Part shown: piece by piece, positions 25,624-34,398 of the stretch
Numbering within the stretch: position 1 is the stretch's first letter
Layout of the letters: each line of letters begins with the position of its first letter
Assembly: GCA_016840025.1 (NCBI GenBank)
Contig: JAEOTF010000395.1
Location: 1 to 39,921 of the forward strand
Direction: 5' to 3'
Source of the DNA: Candidatus Hodarchaeota archaeon
Lineage (GTDB): Archaea > Asgardarchaeota > Heimdallarchaeia > Hodarchaeales > YT1-039
Length of the DNA stretch: 39,921 nucleotides
The notes under the pieces: generated by a model
The model's input: only the letters and a program-made list of their open reading frames with translations
Database searches by the model: none
What the model was told of the DNA's origin: nothing
Position numbers and translations under genes: made by a program

Positions 25624-27099
25624 TTAAAAGTAATTCTGTAAATATTTATTCGGATTTCCAATCACGCGCCTCCAGCTCCCAAGAGAGCCATCTAACCTCG
25701 CAATTTCTATTAGTCTTCGCCCTAAGCTTTCATCACCTAGAGAGAGCAGAGCCTGAATTGGTGCCCATCGTGTGGACTCTGCCCCCCATTCAAGTCCTAA
25801 TTTCTGACATTTTTTCGACAATTTACGAAGTTTAGACCTAACCAGGACATAATCAGGGATGTGAGTAGCCAAGGGTGTACCAACTTTCGGTATGAAGGGA
25901 CTGGCGGTTATCCGAAGTGAATTTTTAGGATAAACTCGTGCGATTTGTTCAATAAGAGTCCAAGCATCTTCTGCTTCACTTTCTATTTTATCCATACCCG
26001 ATAAGCCTATCATAAAGTATAGTTTTAGCTTTTTAATTTTATGATCTCTAGCACTTTCAATAAAGTGAATAATTTGCTCATTAGTTATTCGTTTATGGAT
26101 TGCATGCCGTAATGAATCATCCCCGGTTTCAGGAGCAATAGTCAGTGTTCTTTGTCCAACTCTTTTCAATAGCTCCAAAACTTCAGTATCGGAATCAGCA
26201 CGAATGCTTGGAAAGGAGCATTGAAAGTCATTATCAATAAGCCATCCGCCTAGTTCCTTTATGTATGGATAAGCAGCAGAAGAAATGAAAATTATCTTAT
26301 TTGTTTTACTTTGTCGAACTCCGCCTTCTATAAGTTCTTTAGCACGATCTACACCCATATAACGTGGTGGACCAGTAGTACGACCCACTAAACAGAAGTC
26401 GCATCGATTAGAACAGCCACGAGAGACCTGCAGAAAAAAACCATCCAACTCAGGAGCGTATGAACTTTTTTCTGGTCCAATAAAACGAACTTGAGCGGTG
26501 GGAAAGGAAATAGAATCCATAGACCTTGCATAGACTCGTTTAGATTTCTGTTGATTTTTAGAAGGAAAGAATAATTCTTCAATCTCTGTTAAGAGAAATT
26601 TTCTTTCTGCCCAATTATTTTGCTCAATAGCTGCTAAAAATTGGCTATTGATTGGCTCTACGTCACCTATTACAAAACCGTCCACTATAGAGGCAAGAGG
26701 AAAGGGATTTGCAGATATAGGTAAGCCACCAGCTATAATCAGTGGCCATTTCCCATTTTGTGCCCTTTTTTCCTTCTCAGGAGGGATTCCTGAGGCTAAT
26801 AGCACCTTTATAGCATTAATATAGTCTAATTCAAAAGAAAAAGTAAAACAAAGTACATCCATATGTTTTAATGGAGTATTTGTTTCTAAAGTTCGAATTG
26901 GTTGAGTATGATCTTCATGTAAAAACGCTCTTTCACAATATACATTCTCATTGAAGTTAAATAAGTGATAAAGTAATTTGATTGTTAGTCCAGACATACC
27001 TGCACGATAGGTATTAGGGAAACAAAGAGCCATTCGACTATGGAGATCCCGAAGTTTTTTTTTAATCACATTAATCTCTTGTAAGTCTTTTGGGAACAC
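25624..27099 (-). CDS. B12-binding-like radical SAM protein
   Basis: The 491-residue product has an N-terminal domain resembling the cobalamin-binding region of B12-radical SAM proteins (ALCFPNTYRAGMSGL; DVLCFTFSFELDYINAI; IIAGGLPISANPFPLA; FVIGDVEPI), then the radical SAM cluster motif with C229, C233 and C236 in RGCSNRCDFCLVG, followed by TIAPETGDDSLRHAI and the LKLYFMIGLSG strand. The DxHxxG cobalamin signature is not obvious, so B12 may not bind. It is related to TIGR03960-like proteins and methylthiotransferase-like enzymes of unknown substrate. It is alone on its transcript or follows the nucleotidyltransferase 59 bases upstream. Confidence 0.8.
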   Translation of the reverse strand: MFPKDLQEINVIKKKLRDLHSRMALCFPNTYRAGMSGLTIKLLYHLFNFNENVYCERAFLHEDHTQPIRTLETNTPLKHMDVLCFTFSFELDYINAIKVLLASGIPPEKEKRAQNGKWPLIIAGGLPISANPFPLASIVDGFVIGDVEPINSQFLAAIEQNNWAERKFLLTEIEELFFPSKNQQKSKRVYARSMDSISFPTAQVRFIGPEKSSYAPELDGFFLQVSRGCSNRCDFCLVGRTTGPPRYMGVDRAKELIEGGVRQSKTNKIIFISSAAYPYIKELGGWLIDNDFQCSFPSIRADSDTEVLELLKRVGQRTLTIAPETGDDSLRHAIHKRITNEQIIHFIESARDHKIKKLKLYFMIGLSGMDKIESEAEDAWTLIEQIARVYPKNSLRITASPFIPKVGTPLATHIPDYVLVRSKLRKLSKKCQKLGLEWGAESTRWAPIQALLSLGDESLGRRLIEIARLDGSLGSWRRVIGNPNKYLQNYF

Positions 27100-27158
27100 A
27101 ACTTTCCTTCCTTAAGCAACAGCAATTTAATATTACCACTAATGAGGTTAACTTGATC

Positions 27159-28394
27159 TTATTCTAAAAGCTCCGTATCTTCTGCTAAATCTCTTTTTAC
27201 ACATACCGCTGCTCCTATGATTGAATTTGGCCCCACTTTGACACCAGGCATGAGACTTGCATTAATGCCTGTTTTTACATTGTCGCCCAAAAAGACACCT
27301 AATTTACGACTCCCTGAGGAAACCATTTGGTCCTTAATTTTAACCTTCACCGGTTTATCATCAAAGCGGAGGTTAGCTACTTTGGTTCCTGCTCCAAAAT
27401 TACAGGCACGGCCGAGAATCGAATCGCCGATATACGAAAGATGACCGATGTTGGTTCCCTTCATGATAATTGAATTCTTAATCTCGACAGCATTACCTAT
27501 ATGATTGCCTCCTTCAAAGTAGCTTGATGCACGAATGTAGCAATTAGGACCGATAGTACAATTCGGACCGATGATTACAGGACCTTCGATATAAGTCCCC
27601 GATTTTATGACAGAATTTTCCCCGACGCTTACGGACCCTTTCAGGATTGCACCAGTTTCCACTATTCCTCTTACCTGTGGTATTTGTTCCGTCATGAGAA
27701 AGGAGTTTGCATCAAGTAAATCCCAAGGCAATCCTATGTCCAACCACCATGATGATAATACATGAATCCTAACTTTTTCCCATGCTTTTATTGCAAGATG
27801 AATAGAATCAGTGATCTCAAGCTCATTCCGAGTTGAAAGCGTAGTTTTTCGAATGTGATCGAATATAGAAGGCTGGAAAAAGTAGATCCCTGCATTTATA
27901 ATATTGGAGATCGGTTTTGGGGGTTTTTCCACAATTTCTTTACAAAATCCATCTTCACCAGAAAGAACACCATATCGACTAGGATCTTCTTTTCTGATGC
28001 CTACAATTAAATGATCCTTATCCAAAGAATGAATTATCTCGGCAATTGGTGATATTTTCTGAGGAGAGATGATGACATCCCCATTCATTCCAAGGAAGGC
28101 TTCTTGGTTGCAAAACTTTTCTGCTAAACTAAAAGCATCTGCTGTTCCTTTTTGTTCTTTCTGGATAATTGTGGATACTTGAGGTCCTAAATCGACTGTA
28201 TCATACCTTTCTTGAATTAAAGTATCTCGAGGACTAACTATAATCAGAATTTCGGTAAATCCACCCTTGTTAAGCATTTTAATAGTATGATCCAAAAGCG
28301 GGCATCCCGCAATTGGAATGAGAGGTTTTGGAATTGTTGTAGTGAATGGTCTAAGACGCAAACCTTTTCCAGCGGCTAAAATGACTGCTTTCAT
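27159..28394 (-). CDS. Bifunctional sugar-1-phosphate nucleotidyltransferase/acyltransferase (GlmU-like)
   Basis: The N-terminal half is an RmlA/GlmU nucleotidyltransferase: AVILAAGKGLRLRPFT at residues 3-18, with the signature lysine in IPKPLIPIAG, GMNGDVII near 120, and EKPPKPISNIINAGIYFF. Residues 240-400 form a left-handed beta helix of hexapeptide repeats (VSVGENSVIKSGTYIEGPVI, then GPNCTIGPNCYI), ending in the VGPNSIIGAAVCV block. Archaeal relatives make UDP-N-acetylglucosamine or activate glucose-1-phosphate for surface glycans. Which sugar is used cannot be told. The start ATG gives a perfect family N-terminus. It lies on the same strand as the DNA methyltransferase, 61 bases downstream of it. 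Confidence 0.87.
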   Translation of the reverse strand: MKAVILAAGKGLRLRPFTTTIPKPLIPIAGCPLLDHTIKMLNKGGFTEILIIVSPRDTLIQERYDTVDLGPQVSTIIQKEQKGTADAFSLAEKFCNQEAFLGMNGDVIISPQKISPIAEIIHSLDKDHLIVGIRKEDPSRYGVLSGEDGFCKEIVEKPPKPISNIINAGIYFFQPSIFDHIRKTTLSTRNELEITDSIHLAIKAWEKVRIHVLSSWWLDIGLPWDLLDANSFLMTEQIPQVRGIVETGAILKGSVSVGENSVIKSGTYIEGPVIIGPNCTIGPNCYIRASSYFEGGNHIGNAVEIKNSIIMKGTNIGHLSYIGDSILGRACNFGAGTKVANLRFDDKPVKVKIKDQMVSSGSRKLGVFLGDNVKTGINASLMPGVKVGPNSIIGAAVCVKRDLAEDTELLE

Positions 28395-28455
28395 TTGTTT
28401 AATTCCTCATATATGCTGTGTTATTCATTTACATGTTATTAAGATCAAATGGAAT

Positions 28456-29949
28456 TCAATTCCTAGAGTTTTGTTTTTTAAAATGAAGACAGTATTGATG
28501 AAGAGTATTAGATACCCAATGTGTGCCCAGTGCAAATGGACGAATTTTAGTATCGTCTAAACACCAAAGTGTTGTTCCTACATATTGAAATTTTCCATTC
28601 TTTCGACAAAGACATCTGAACAGGTCCCATGCTAAAGGATAAATGACATGATTCCGTTTTACATTCTTCACAATGATAGTTAAATATCCACCATCTACAA
28701 GTTTCTCTGCAATTTGCTTGTAGATATCTACAAGAACATCTAAGAACTCATTGTAATCGGTAATATTACCCAGATCACGTGAATCATTGGAATAAGTTTG
28801 AAGCATCTTTTCTTTTCGGCGATGTCGCTGGTATTCACTTCCCTTACTAGTTAACATGGACCAATATGGAGGACTTGTAATACAATAGTGGAATTCTAGT
28901 CCCTGTAACCGTTTATCACTACTAATTTCTCTTGCATCACCATTCAAAACCCGAATCTCGGGCTTGCTAATTTTCTGTGAGTCGGGAATAGCCAACCATT
29001 GATCGAGTGGCTGAGGATTGGCAGCTTTTATTCGTTTCTTAGCGATACTTACGAAAGTAGGAATAAGTTCAAGACCAAAAGCAGCTCTATTCATTTTTGC
29101 TGCCGCGATTAAAGCACTTCCAGTTCCAACCATCGGATCAAAGATTATATCTCCTTCTTTTGTAAAGAGACGAATGAATTCCTCTATTAAAGGCTCGGGA
29201 AATTTAGCGGGGTGGAATTTTTCATCTTTTTTTCGGGGAGGAGACCTTACTATTAACCAAAGTGGGATTTTGGGGGATTTTGAAGCGAAAACATAGTCTT
29301 TAGGAAAAAGAAAGTTAGAACACCTTTCATCAGCAGTTGATTGAAAGAAAAGACAATAAACTATGGAATTTTTTGCATCAGAATTCTCTATGAGTCCGAT
29401 TTTCTCATCTCTCAAACGTAAATGATCGCGAAAGGCAAAGGCAATCACCCAAGGCACGGGGGATATATATTTTTTGAAATCAGGAAGTTTTACAAGAATT
29501 GCACAGTATCTGTCTTCTACCACAAGTTTACGAAGGATTTGAGCTAATTCTAAAGCATAGTTATTCAAAAAAACCGTTAAATCACTCTGATTCTCAAAAA
29601 ATTCTCGAAAGTCAAGTAGAACATAATCATAGTATTCATGAAGAGATACTTTAGTCTTCAAGGTCTCTATAAGGTGGGAAATACTCTGAGGGGTAGCAAT
29701 AGGTTCAATGAGTCGGCATTCTAGCTTTTTTTCGGAGTATGGGTGAAATAACTCGCCGATAATAAGGCTACGAGATGCCAAACCATTGGCCCATTCCTTC
29801 TTGGTAAAAAATTGAATAGTTTCTTGAGCAAAAGCTGAAAAGCTCGTGAAATGAAAAAAACTCTTTTGAAATATCATCCAATCCCTATATGTAAGATCAT
29901 TCATACGATTTGGAGGACCTTTTCTTTTGGGAGAGGTACTTTTGCTCAA
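28456..29949 (-). CDS. DNA N4-cytosine/N6-adenine methyltransferase-like protein
   Basis: The 497-residue protein has a SAM-binding block in HPAKFPEPLIEEF then DPMVGTGSALIAA (271-283), with the acidic FGLELIP strand, and the catalytic CITSPPYW at 356-363. The order, X then I then IV, is that of the gamma-like class, and SPPYW favours N4-cytosine. The first 200 residues carry no clear motif; YYDYVLLDFREFF and CAILVKLPDF may be the remains of another Rossmann domain or a target-recognition region. No restriction endonuclease gene is adjacent, so it is an orphan enzyme, or could modify RNA. The start could also be M16. Confidence 0.75.
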   Translation of the reverse strand: MSKSTSPKRKGPPNRMNDLTYRDWMIFQKSFFHFTSFSAFAQETIQFFTKKEWANGLASRSLIIGELFHPYSEKKLECRLIEPIATPQSISHLIETLKTKVSLHEYYDYVLLDFREFFENQSDLTVFLNNYALELAQILRKLVVEDRYCAILVKLPDFKKYISPVPWVIAFAFRDHLRLRDEKIGLIENSDAKNSIVYCLFFQSTADERCSNFLFPKDYVFASKSPKIPLWLIVRSPPRKKDEKFHPAKFPEPLIEEFIRLFTKEGDIIFDPMVGTGSALIAAAKMNRAAFGLELIPTFVSIAKKRIKAANPQPLDQWLAIPDSQKISKPEIRVLNGDAREISSDKRLQGLEFHYCITSPPYWSMLTSKGSEYQRHRRKEKMLQTYSNDSRDLGNITDYNEFLDVLVDIYKQIAEKLVDGGYLTIIVKNVKRNHVIYPLAWDLFRCLCRKNGKFQYVGTTLWCLDDTKIRPFALGTHWVSNTLHQYCLHFKKQNSRN

Positions 29950-30110
29950 AGAATCAGCTCAAAATCTATTGGATGCAAAGATTAATTATTGTATGGAAAG
30001 ACTATTTATCAATCAATTGATGATAGTTTATAACTGGTTATTCGAGACTTATCAATATAACGGGGGCATCTTTGCCTTCCATAATATTATTCACATGAAT
30101 TAAAACACCT

Positions 30111-30494
30111 ATGGGAATGAAAACGATGAGTAGTAATGAAGATATTACAAAAATTCTTTCAAAGATGATGGATACGATTCCAGATCTGGAAGGTGTGATA
30201 TTATCTAAATCGGGGCGAATAATCGCTTCAAAAACAATCTACGAGTCGATTGATGATCCAGGGGCTGCGAGGCAGGCTACAGAAATTGTAGGAGCCAGCC
30301 GTGCGCTTTCAAAAATCATTGAAAAGGGAACGATGAAAGAAGCTACCGTTGCATATAAAAATGGCTATGCTATTATCGTAGAACAAGACGATATCATCCT
30401 CACCGGGATTGCTGGATCAGATGCACGTTCTCAGCTGGGGTTATTGAAGATTAACCTTACAAAATCGCTCAATATAGTCAAAAAGTTCGTTTAA
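30111..30494 (+). CDS. Roadblock/LC7 domain protein
   Basis: The 127-residue product is a single Roadblock/LC7 domain: a first helix (ITKILSKMMDTIPDL), the strand turn EGVILSKSGRIIASK, a second helix with ASRALSKIIEKG, the strand pair EATVAYKNGYAIIVEQDDI, then TGIAGSDARSQLGLLKINL and a final helix. In eukaryotes and bacteria such domains form dimers that regulate small GTPases; Asgard archaea have many. No GTPase gene is next to it. Starts at M1, M3 or M6 (30126) are all possible; none has a strong ribosome site. It is 100 bases upstream of the LarA-like gene on the same strand. Confidence 0.82.
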   Translation: MGMKTMSSNEDITKILSKMMDTIPDLEGVILSKSGRIIASKTIYESIDDPGAARQATEIVGASRALSKIIEKGTMKEATVAYKNGYAIIVEQDDIILTGIAGSDARSQLGLLKINLTKSLNIVKKFV

Positions 30495-30603
30495 TAATTT
30501 TTAAATTAGGTTCAACTCATCTTTTACTTCGCTATACATTAGACAATCGCTTAGTCTAGGTCTTGTTTTCCAGACATGAGATTTTTTAAGGTTGGTAATT
30601 GTT

Positions 30604-31986
30604 ATGGAGTCAGAAACTTATCTTGATACACCGATCTGGTACGAAGATAATAAAATTTCTTTTTTTATACTACGAAATGCAACATTCAAATATTTAAAGG
30701 TACCAATGATCACTCCTATAGAAAATACCACACTAGAATTTGAAAAAGCAATAAATTCTCCATTAGATGCACCCTCATTACAGGAACTAGTATCTAAACA
30801 TTATAAACAAGATGAATATGTGATTATACTCCTTGATGATCACACGCGCCCCAATATTCACACAAAAGCACTATTACCACTGTTAACTGAAAAATTAATA
30901 GAATATGGGATCAATAGAGCAGATATTAGATTACTCATTGCAACAGGAACCCATGCCCCACCAACACCCGCACAGATAAAGGAAAGAATTCTAGGAGACC
31001 TTTATGAGGAATGGAAAGATCAATTATGGCTGCATGATTGTGATGACTTAAAGAATCATGAGAATTTAGGGTTTTCTTCGCTGGGAACCCCCATCTTAAT
31101 AGACAAACGAGCACTCGCCAGCTGTTTGATAATTCCATTATCGGACTCAGAGTACCATTATTTTGCAGGTGTAGCGGGGTCAGTTAAGCTCTTCATCCCT
31201 GGAATCAGTGCTCGCCAAACTGTACGAGTTAATCACTCAAGGATTTTCGATCTAAACACTGGTTTCAAAAAAAATTGTCGGATGAGTATTATAGAAAATA
31301 ATATCTGTATTCAGGACATCCGAGATATTGTTCAAACCCTGACGGGAAAATATCCGATTTTTGTTATTGATGCAATAATGCATAAGGGTAATTTTGCTAA
31401 TATTTTTGCGGGTAGTCCAATTGTAATTCATAACAATGCACAAGAAGCTCTTTCACGTATACGCGATGTTAAAATTAATGAAAAAGCGGATCTAGTCATT
31501 GTTGCAAAACCCTCTGTAAATTTTTATCAGTTAGGAAAAGGATTGAACGCTGCAAGTCTAGCTGTTAAAGAAGGGGGAATAATCCTTTTATTGGGGGCGT
31601 GTTCTGAGGGCATTGGACCTGATGATTATCTTGAAACGATGAAAACGGTAAAGCATCTTCCCTTTCAAGAAGCAATGCAATGGGTTATCAAGAAGAAGTG
31701 TTCAAAGGCTACATTCGAAATCGGAATTCAAAATGCAGTTGACCTTTTTAGAATCCTTGAATTAACGGATGGACAGGTCTTTATCTATTCCGAACTTGAT
31801 TCACAATTATTAAAGGAAGTATTTAGAGTTAATTCTTTGAATACAATGGGAGAATCTCTCCAGGAAGTTTTACGAGATTTCGTCCAAAAATTTGTTGTGA
31901 AACATCCTAATGGAATGATCTATGTTTTTGAAGATTTTAATCTATTAACTGTTTCTTCTAAACTGCCTTCTGAGACCACTGACTGA
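30604..31986 (+). CDS. larA: LarA-family nickel-pincer racemase/epimerase
   Basis: The product matches the lactate racemase family (DUF2088 then a C-terminal domain): DDHTRP near 79, ATGTHAPP near 114, HYFAGVAGSVKLFIPG and RVNHSRIF. Numbered from the ATG at 30604, the key residues are His117, His185, Lys195 and His211. Their spacing (10 and 16 residues for the last three) equals that of His174, Lys184 and His200 of Lactobacillus LarA, where the lysine bears the nickel-pincer nucleotide. The enzyme therefore likely racemises or epimerises a 2-hydroxy acid. No larB, larC or larE is in the window, so the cofactor must come from elsewhere. A TTG at 30592 is an alternative start. Confidence 0.82.
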   Translation: MESETYLDTPIWYEDNKISFFILRNATFKYLKVPMITPIENTTLEFEKAINSPLDAPSLQELVSKHYKQDEYVIILLDDHTRPNIHTKALLPLLTEKLIEYGINRADIRLLIATGTHAPPTPAQIKERILGDLYEEWKDQLWLHDCDDLKNHENLGFSSLGTPILIDKRALASCLIIPLSDSEYHYFAGVAGSVKLFIPGISARQTVRVNHSRIFDLNTGFKKNCRMSIIENNICIQDIRDIVQTLTGKYPIFVIDAIMHKGNFANIFAGSPIVIHNNAQEALSRIRDVKINEKADLVIVAKPSVNFYQLGKGLNAASLAVKEGGIILLLGACSEGIGPDDYLETMKTVKHLPFQEAMQWVIKKKCSKATFEIGIQNAVDLFRILELTDGQVFIYSELDSQLLKEVFRVNSLNTMGESLQEVLRDFVQKFVVKHPNGMIYVFEDFNLLTVSSKLPSETTD

Positions 31987-32074
31987 TATTTGAAATAATT
32001 AAGTTGATTTTTCGAATTGATGATTAATTTGTGGCAAATCTGGTATCGTAGATCGGTCTTTGTCACTAGGAGAG

Positions 32075-32092
32075 ACAAATATGCATATTTGT
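32075..32092. promoter_or_regulatory. 18-base perfect palindrome upstream of vapBC
   Basis: ACAAATATGCATATTTGT is its own reverse complement. Flanking GAGA (32071-32074 region) and TCTC extend it imperfectly. It lies about 80 bases before the vapB start and just upstream of a TATA-like AAATATAT stretch near 32105, where an AbrB-type antitoxin could bind to repress its own operon. It could instead be a terminator hairpin for the gene ending at 31986. Confidence 0.45.
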
Positions 32093-32169
32093 AGTCTCTT
32101 ATGATAAATATATTCTTAACGATCAATACAATGGAAATCTATAAAATACAATGAATAAATCAAATACTC

Positions 32170-32412
32170 ATGATAAAAGCTAAGATTACTAAAAATGGTA
32201 TGATAAATTTTCCAGCAGAATATCGGAAAAGGTTGAATTTGAGACCAGGTGATGAGGTGGGATTTCTTGAAACACCAGAAGGGATTATAATTGTGCCTGT
32301 TAGAAGTATCTTAGAGTTAACTGACCCCAATGAACTCAAAACCGCTAAGGAAATTATTGAAGAAATACATGAAGAGAGAAAAAGTGATCGTGAACATTCT
32401 GAGGTAATTTAA
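32170..32412 (+). CDS. vapB: AbrB/SpoVT-type antitoxin of a VapBC pair
   Basis: The 80-residue product has the swapped-hairpin AbrB DNA-binding domain at the N-terminus: AKITKNGMINFPAEYRKRLN, LRPGDEV, then EGIIIVPV. The rest is an acidic helix (LKTAKEIIEEIHEERKSD) of the kind that occupies the active site of the PIN toxin. The stop codon shares its last base with the toxin ATG (TAATG), so the two are made together. Autoregulation through the palindrome at 32075-32092 is plausible. Confidence 0.85.
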   Translation: MIKAKITKNGMINFPAEYRKRLNLRPGDEVGFLETPEGIIIVPVRSILELTDPNELKTAKEIIEEIHEERKSDREHSEVI

Positions 32413-32804
32413 TGAGTATTGTTTGGGATACAGGAGCTTTAAGCCTTTATTTTGCAGATAATAAAGAACTTAAAGAATATATGAGAAAAATTGTCTCTAA
32501 AAAGATAAAAGGATATGTTCCTCGATTAATTTTAGCCGAATTCTTCTATAAGACATGTCAAAAATTAGGAAAAGAAATCGCTCAGATCAGATTAGTTGCA
32601 TTAAGACAAGCGCCTATCATTGAAGAATCGTTAGATGAAGTTGATGTTTTTGGAGTAGGGATGCTAAAAATTAAACATTCCAATTTATCACTAGCAGATT
32701 GTGTCCTTATTCAGTTAGGAAAAAGGCATCATGCCACAATACTGACAACTGAAAAAGAAATAACTAAAATTAAAGATGTAAAAACAAAAAAAATCAGTTA
32801 TTAA
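32412..32804 (+). CDS. vapC: PIN-domain ribonuclease toxin VapC
   Basis: The 130-residue product is a PIN domain with the acidic metal site of VapC toxins: Asp6 (VWDTGALSLYF), Glu43 (LILAEFFYK), Asp96 (NLSLADCVLI) and the TTEKE end near 113-115. VapC toxins cut tRNA or rRNA in a metal-dependent way and are held in check by VapB. It directly overlaps the antitoxin gene. The active site looks intact. Target RNA unknown. Confidence 0.87.
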   Translation: MSIVWDTGALSLYFADNKELKEYMRKIVSKKIKGYVPRLILAEFFYKTCQKLGKEIAQIRLVALRQAPIIEESLDEVDVFGVGMLKIKHSNLSLADCVLIQLGKRHHATILTTEKEITKIKDVKTKKISY

Positions 32805-33012
32805 CAGTTATACTCATACTGGAGCGGAATTGTCTGAATTTTATTAGCAACAAGCACATTTGTCACCAACAAACTCTCTCTTTTCACATCAGCATTCTTC
32901 TTCTCCTTAGAGTACATTCTTATTTATTCATTTAAAGCAGTTCAAGTTTGGATAAGAAAGAATTCCTAAGGCATTATTACTTACAAATAAGCTTAAATTA
33001 GGTGAATTTTAA

Positions 33013-34398
33013 ATGAACGGTGATTTTACATATCGAGGGAAGGCTGCAGCAAAGTTAAAAGAACTCAAGATTAAAGAATGGGATCTTGTTGAAATTTTTA
33101 CTCCTAAATTGACTGTAAAAGGAATTGTGTTGCCACGACCAGAATTAGGAGAAGACCAATTCATCACCATTAAATTATCAACTGGTTATAACGTTGGTAT
33201 AGATGTTAACCATATCTCTTCAATAAAAAAGCTTGGTCATGAAAAAAGAGAATATAAATTACCTGAAACAACTATGAAACCTGATTCTAATAAAACACGT
33301 GTTCCAATGCTGGGGTGTGGAGGAACGATAGCTAGTCGTCTTGATTATCAAACAGGAGCCGTAATTCCAGCACTTACACCTGAAGAACTTTATTCAATGG
33401 TACCTGAACTTGCAGACATCGCTTTCATTGAGCCTCGATTATTGTTTGAGTTGCTTAGTGAGGATATGCAACCCGAGAATTGGGTTAAGATAGCATCTGA
33501 AATCGTCAAGGAGATCGAACAGGATGCCCATGGAATCGTACTAGGGCATGGTACCGATACATTGGGTTTTACGGCAGCTGCCATCGCATTTTTGATTCAG
33601 AACCTCAATATCCCGCTTGTTTTTGTCGGGTCCCAACGTTCTAGTGATAGACCTTCTTCAGATGCTGCACTCAACCTCATAACAGCAGCGACGGTTGCTA
33701 CGAAGAGTGACATCGCAGAATCTGTAGTATCGATGCATGGGCACACTAGTGACGGGATTACATTCATACATAGAGGGACACGCGTAAGGAAGATGCATTC
33801 AAGCAGGCGAGATGCCTTTCGTACCATGGGAGATCTCCCCTTGGCTATTGCCAAAAAAAATGAAATCAAAGTCTTAAGAGATGATTATAACAAACGAGGG
33901 TCTCCGAAAGAAGATATCTATACAGAAAAGCAGATAGAAGCTAAAGTTGCCTTACTTTATACTTATCCAGGTATGGAGAGCGATCGAATAGATTCTTTAA
34001 TTGACGCAGGTTATAAAGGAATAGTTATAGCAGGGACAGGACTAGGACACACCCCACAATCTCTATTTCCAGCCATACAACGAGCAATAGAAAATAAGAT
34101 TCCGATTATAGTAACAACCCAGTGCCTTAATGGATTTGTAGGACTAAATGTTTATTCTAATGGACGGCGACTCCTAAACCTAGGGATAATTCCAGGACGA
34201 AATATGCTGCCCGAGACTGCTCTCGTTAAATTAATGATTGTTCTTGGACGTACACAAAATCTTGAAGAAGTTCGTTCTCTTATGCTGACTAATTTAGCGG
34301 GAGAATTTACTTCTATGGAGAACTATAATGCTTATCCCCTAATTCAAGGCGGTATTCCAGAAACGAATGACTTTCTCAAGAATGGATGGATGGATTAA
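33013..34398 (+). CDS. gatD: Glutamyl-tRNA(Gln) amidotransferase subunit D
   Basis: The 461-residue protein has the small N-terminal beta domain (VEIFTPKLTVKGIVLPRPE) followed by a type I asparaginase fold with the first catalytic threonine in GCGGTIASRLDY (Thr105) and the second in LGHGTDT (Thr181, Asp182). It supplies ammonia from glutamine or asparagine to GatE for making Gln-tRNA(Gln). This GatDE enzyme is found only in archaea, which supports the domain assignment. A GGTGA site precedes the ATG. The gene overlaps gatE by 13 bases. Length is near that of other archaeal GatD proteins. Confidence 0.93.
   Translation: MNGDFTYRGKAAAKLKELKIKEWDLVEIFTPKLTVKGIVLPRPELGEDQFITIKLSTGYNVGIDVNHISSIKKLGHEKREYKLPETTMKPDSNKTRVPMLGCGGTIASRLDYQTGAVIPALTPEELYSMVPELADIAFIEPRLLFELLSEDMQPENWVKIASEIVKEIEQDAHGIVLGHGTDTLGFTAAAIAFLIQNLNIPLVFVGSQRSSDRPSSDAALNLITAATVATKSDIAESVVSMHGHTSDGITFIHRGTRVRKMHSSRRDAFRTMGDLPLAIAKKNEIKVLRDDYNKRGSPKEDIYTEKQIEAKVALLYTYPGMESDRIDSLIDAGYKGIVIAGTGLGHTPQSLFPAIQRAIENKIPIIVTTQCLNGFVGLNVYSNGRRLLNLGIIPGRNMLPETALVKLMIVLGRTQNLEEVRSLMLTNLAGEFTSMENYNAYPLIQGGIPETNDFLKNGWMD

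Noticed and set aside
28456..29949. Complete restriction-modification system
   Set aside because: Neither neighbour resembles an endonuclease or specificity subunit; they are a sugar nucleotidyltransferase and a Roadblock protein.
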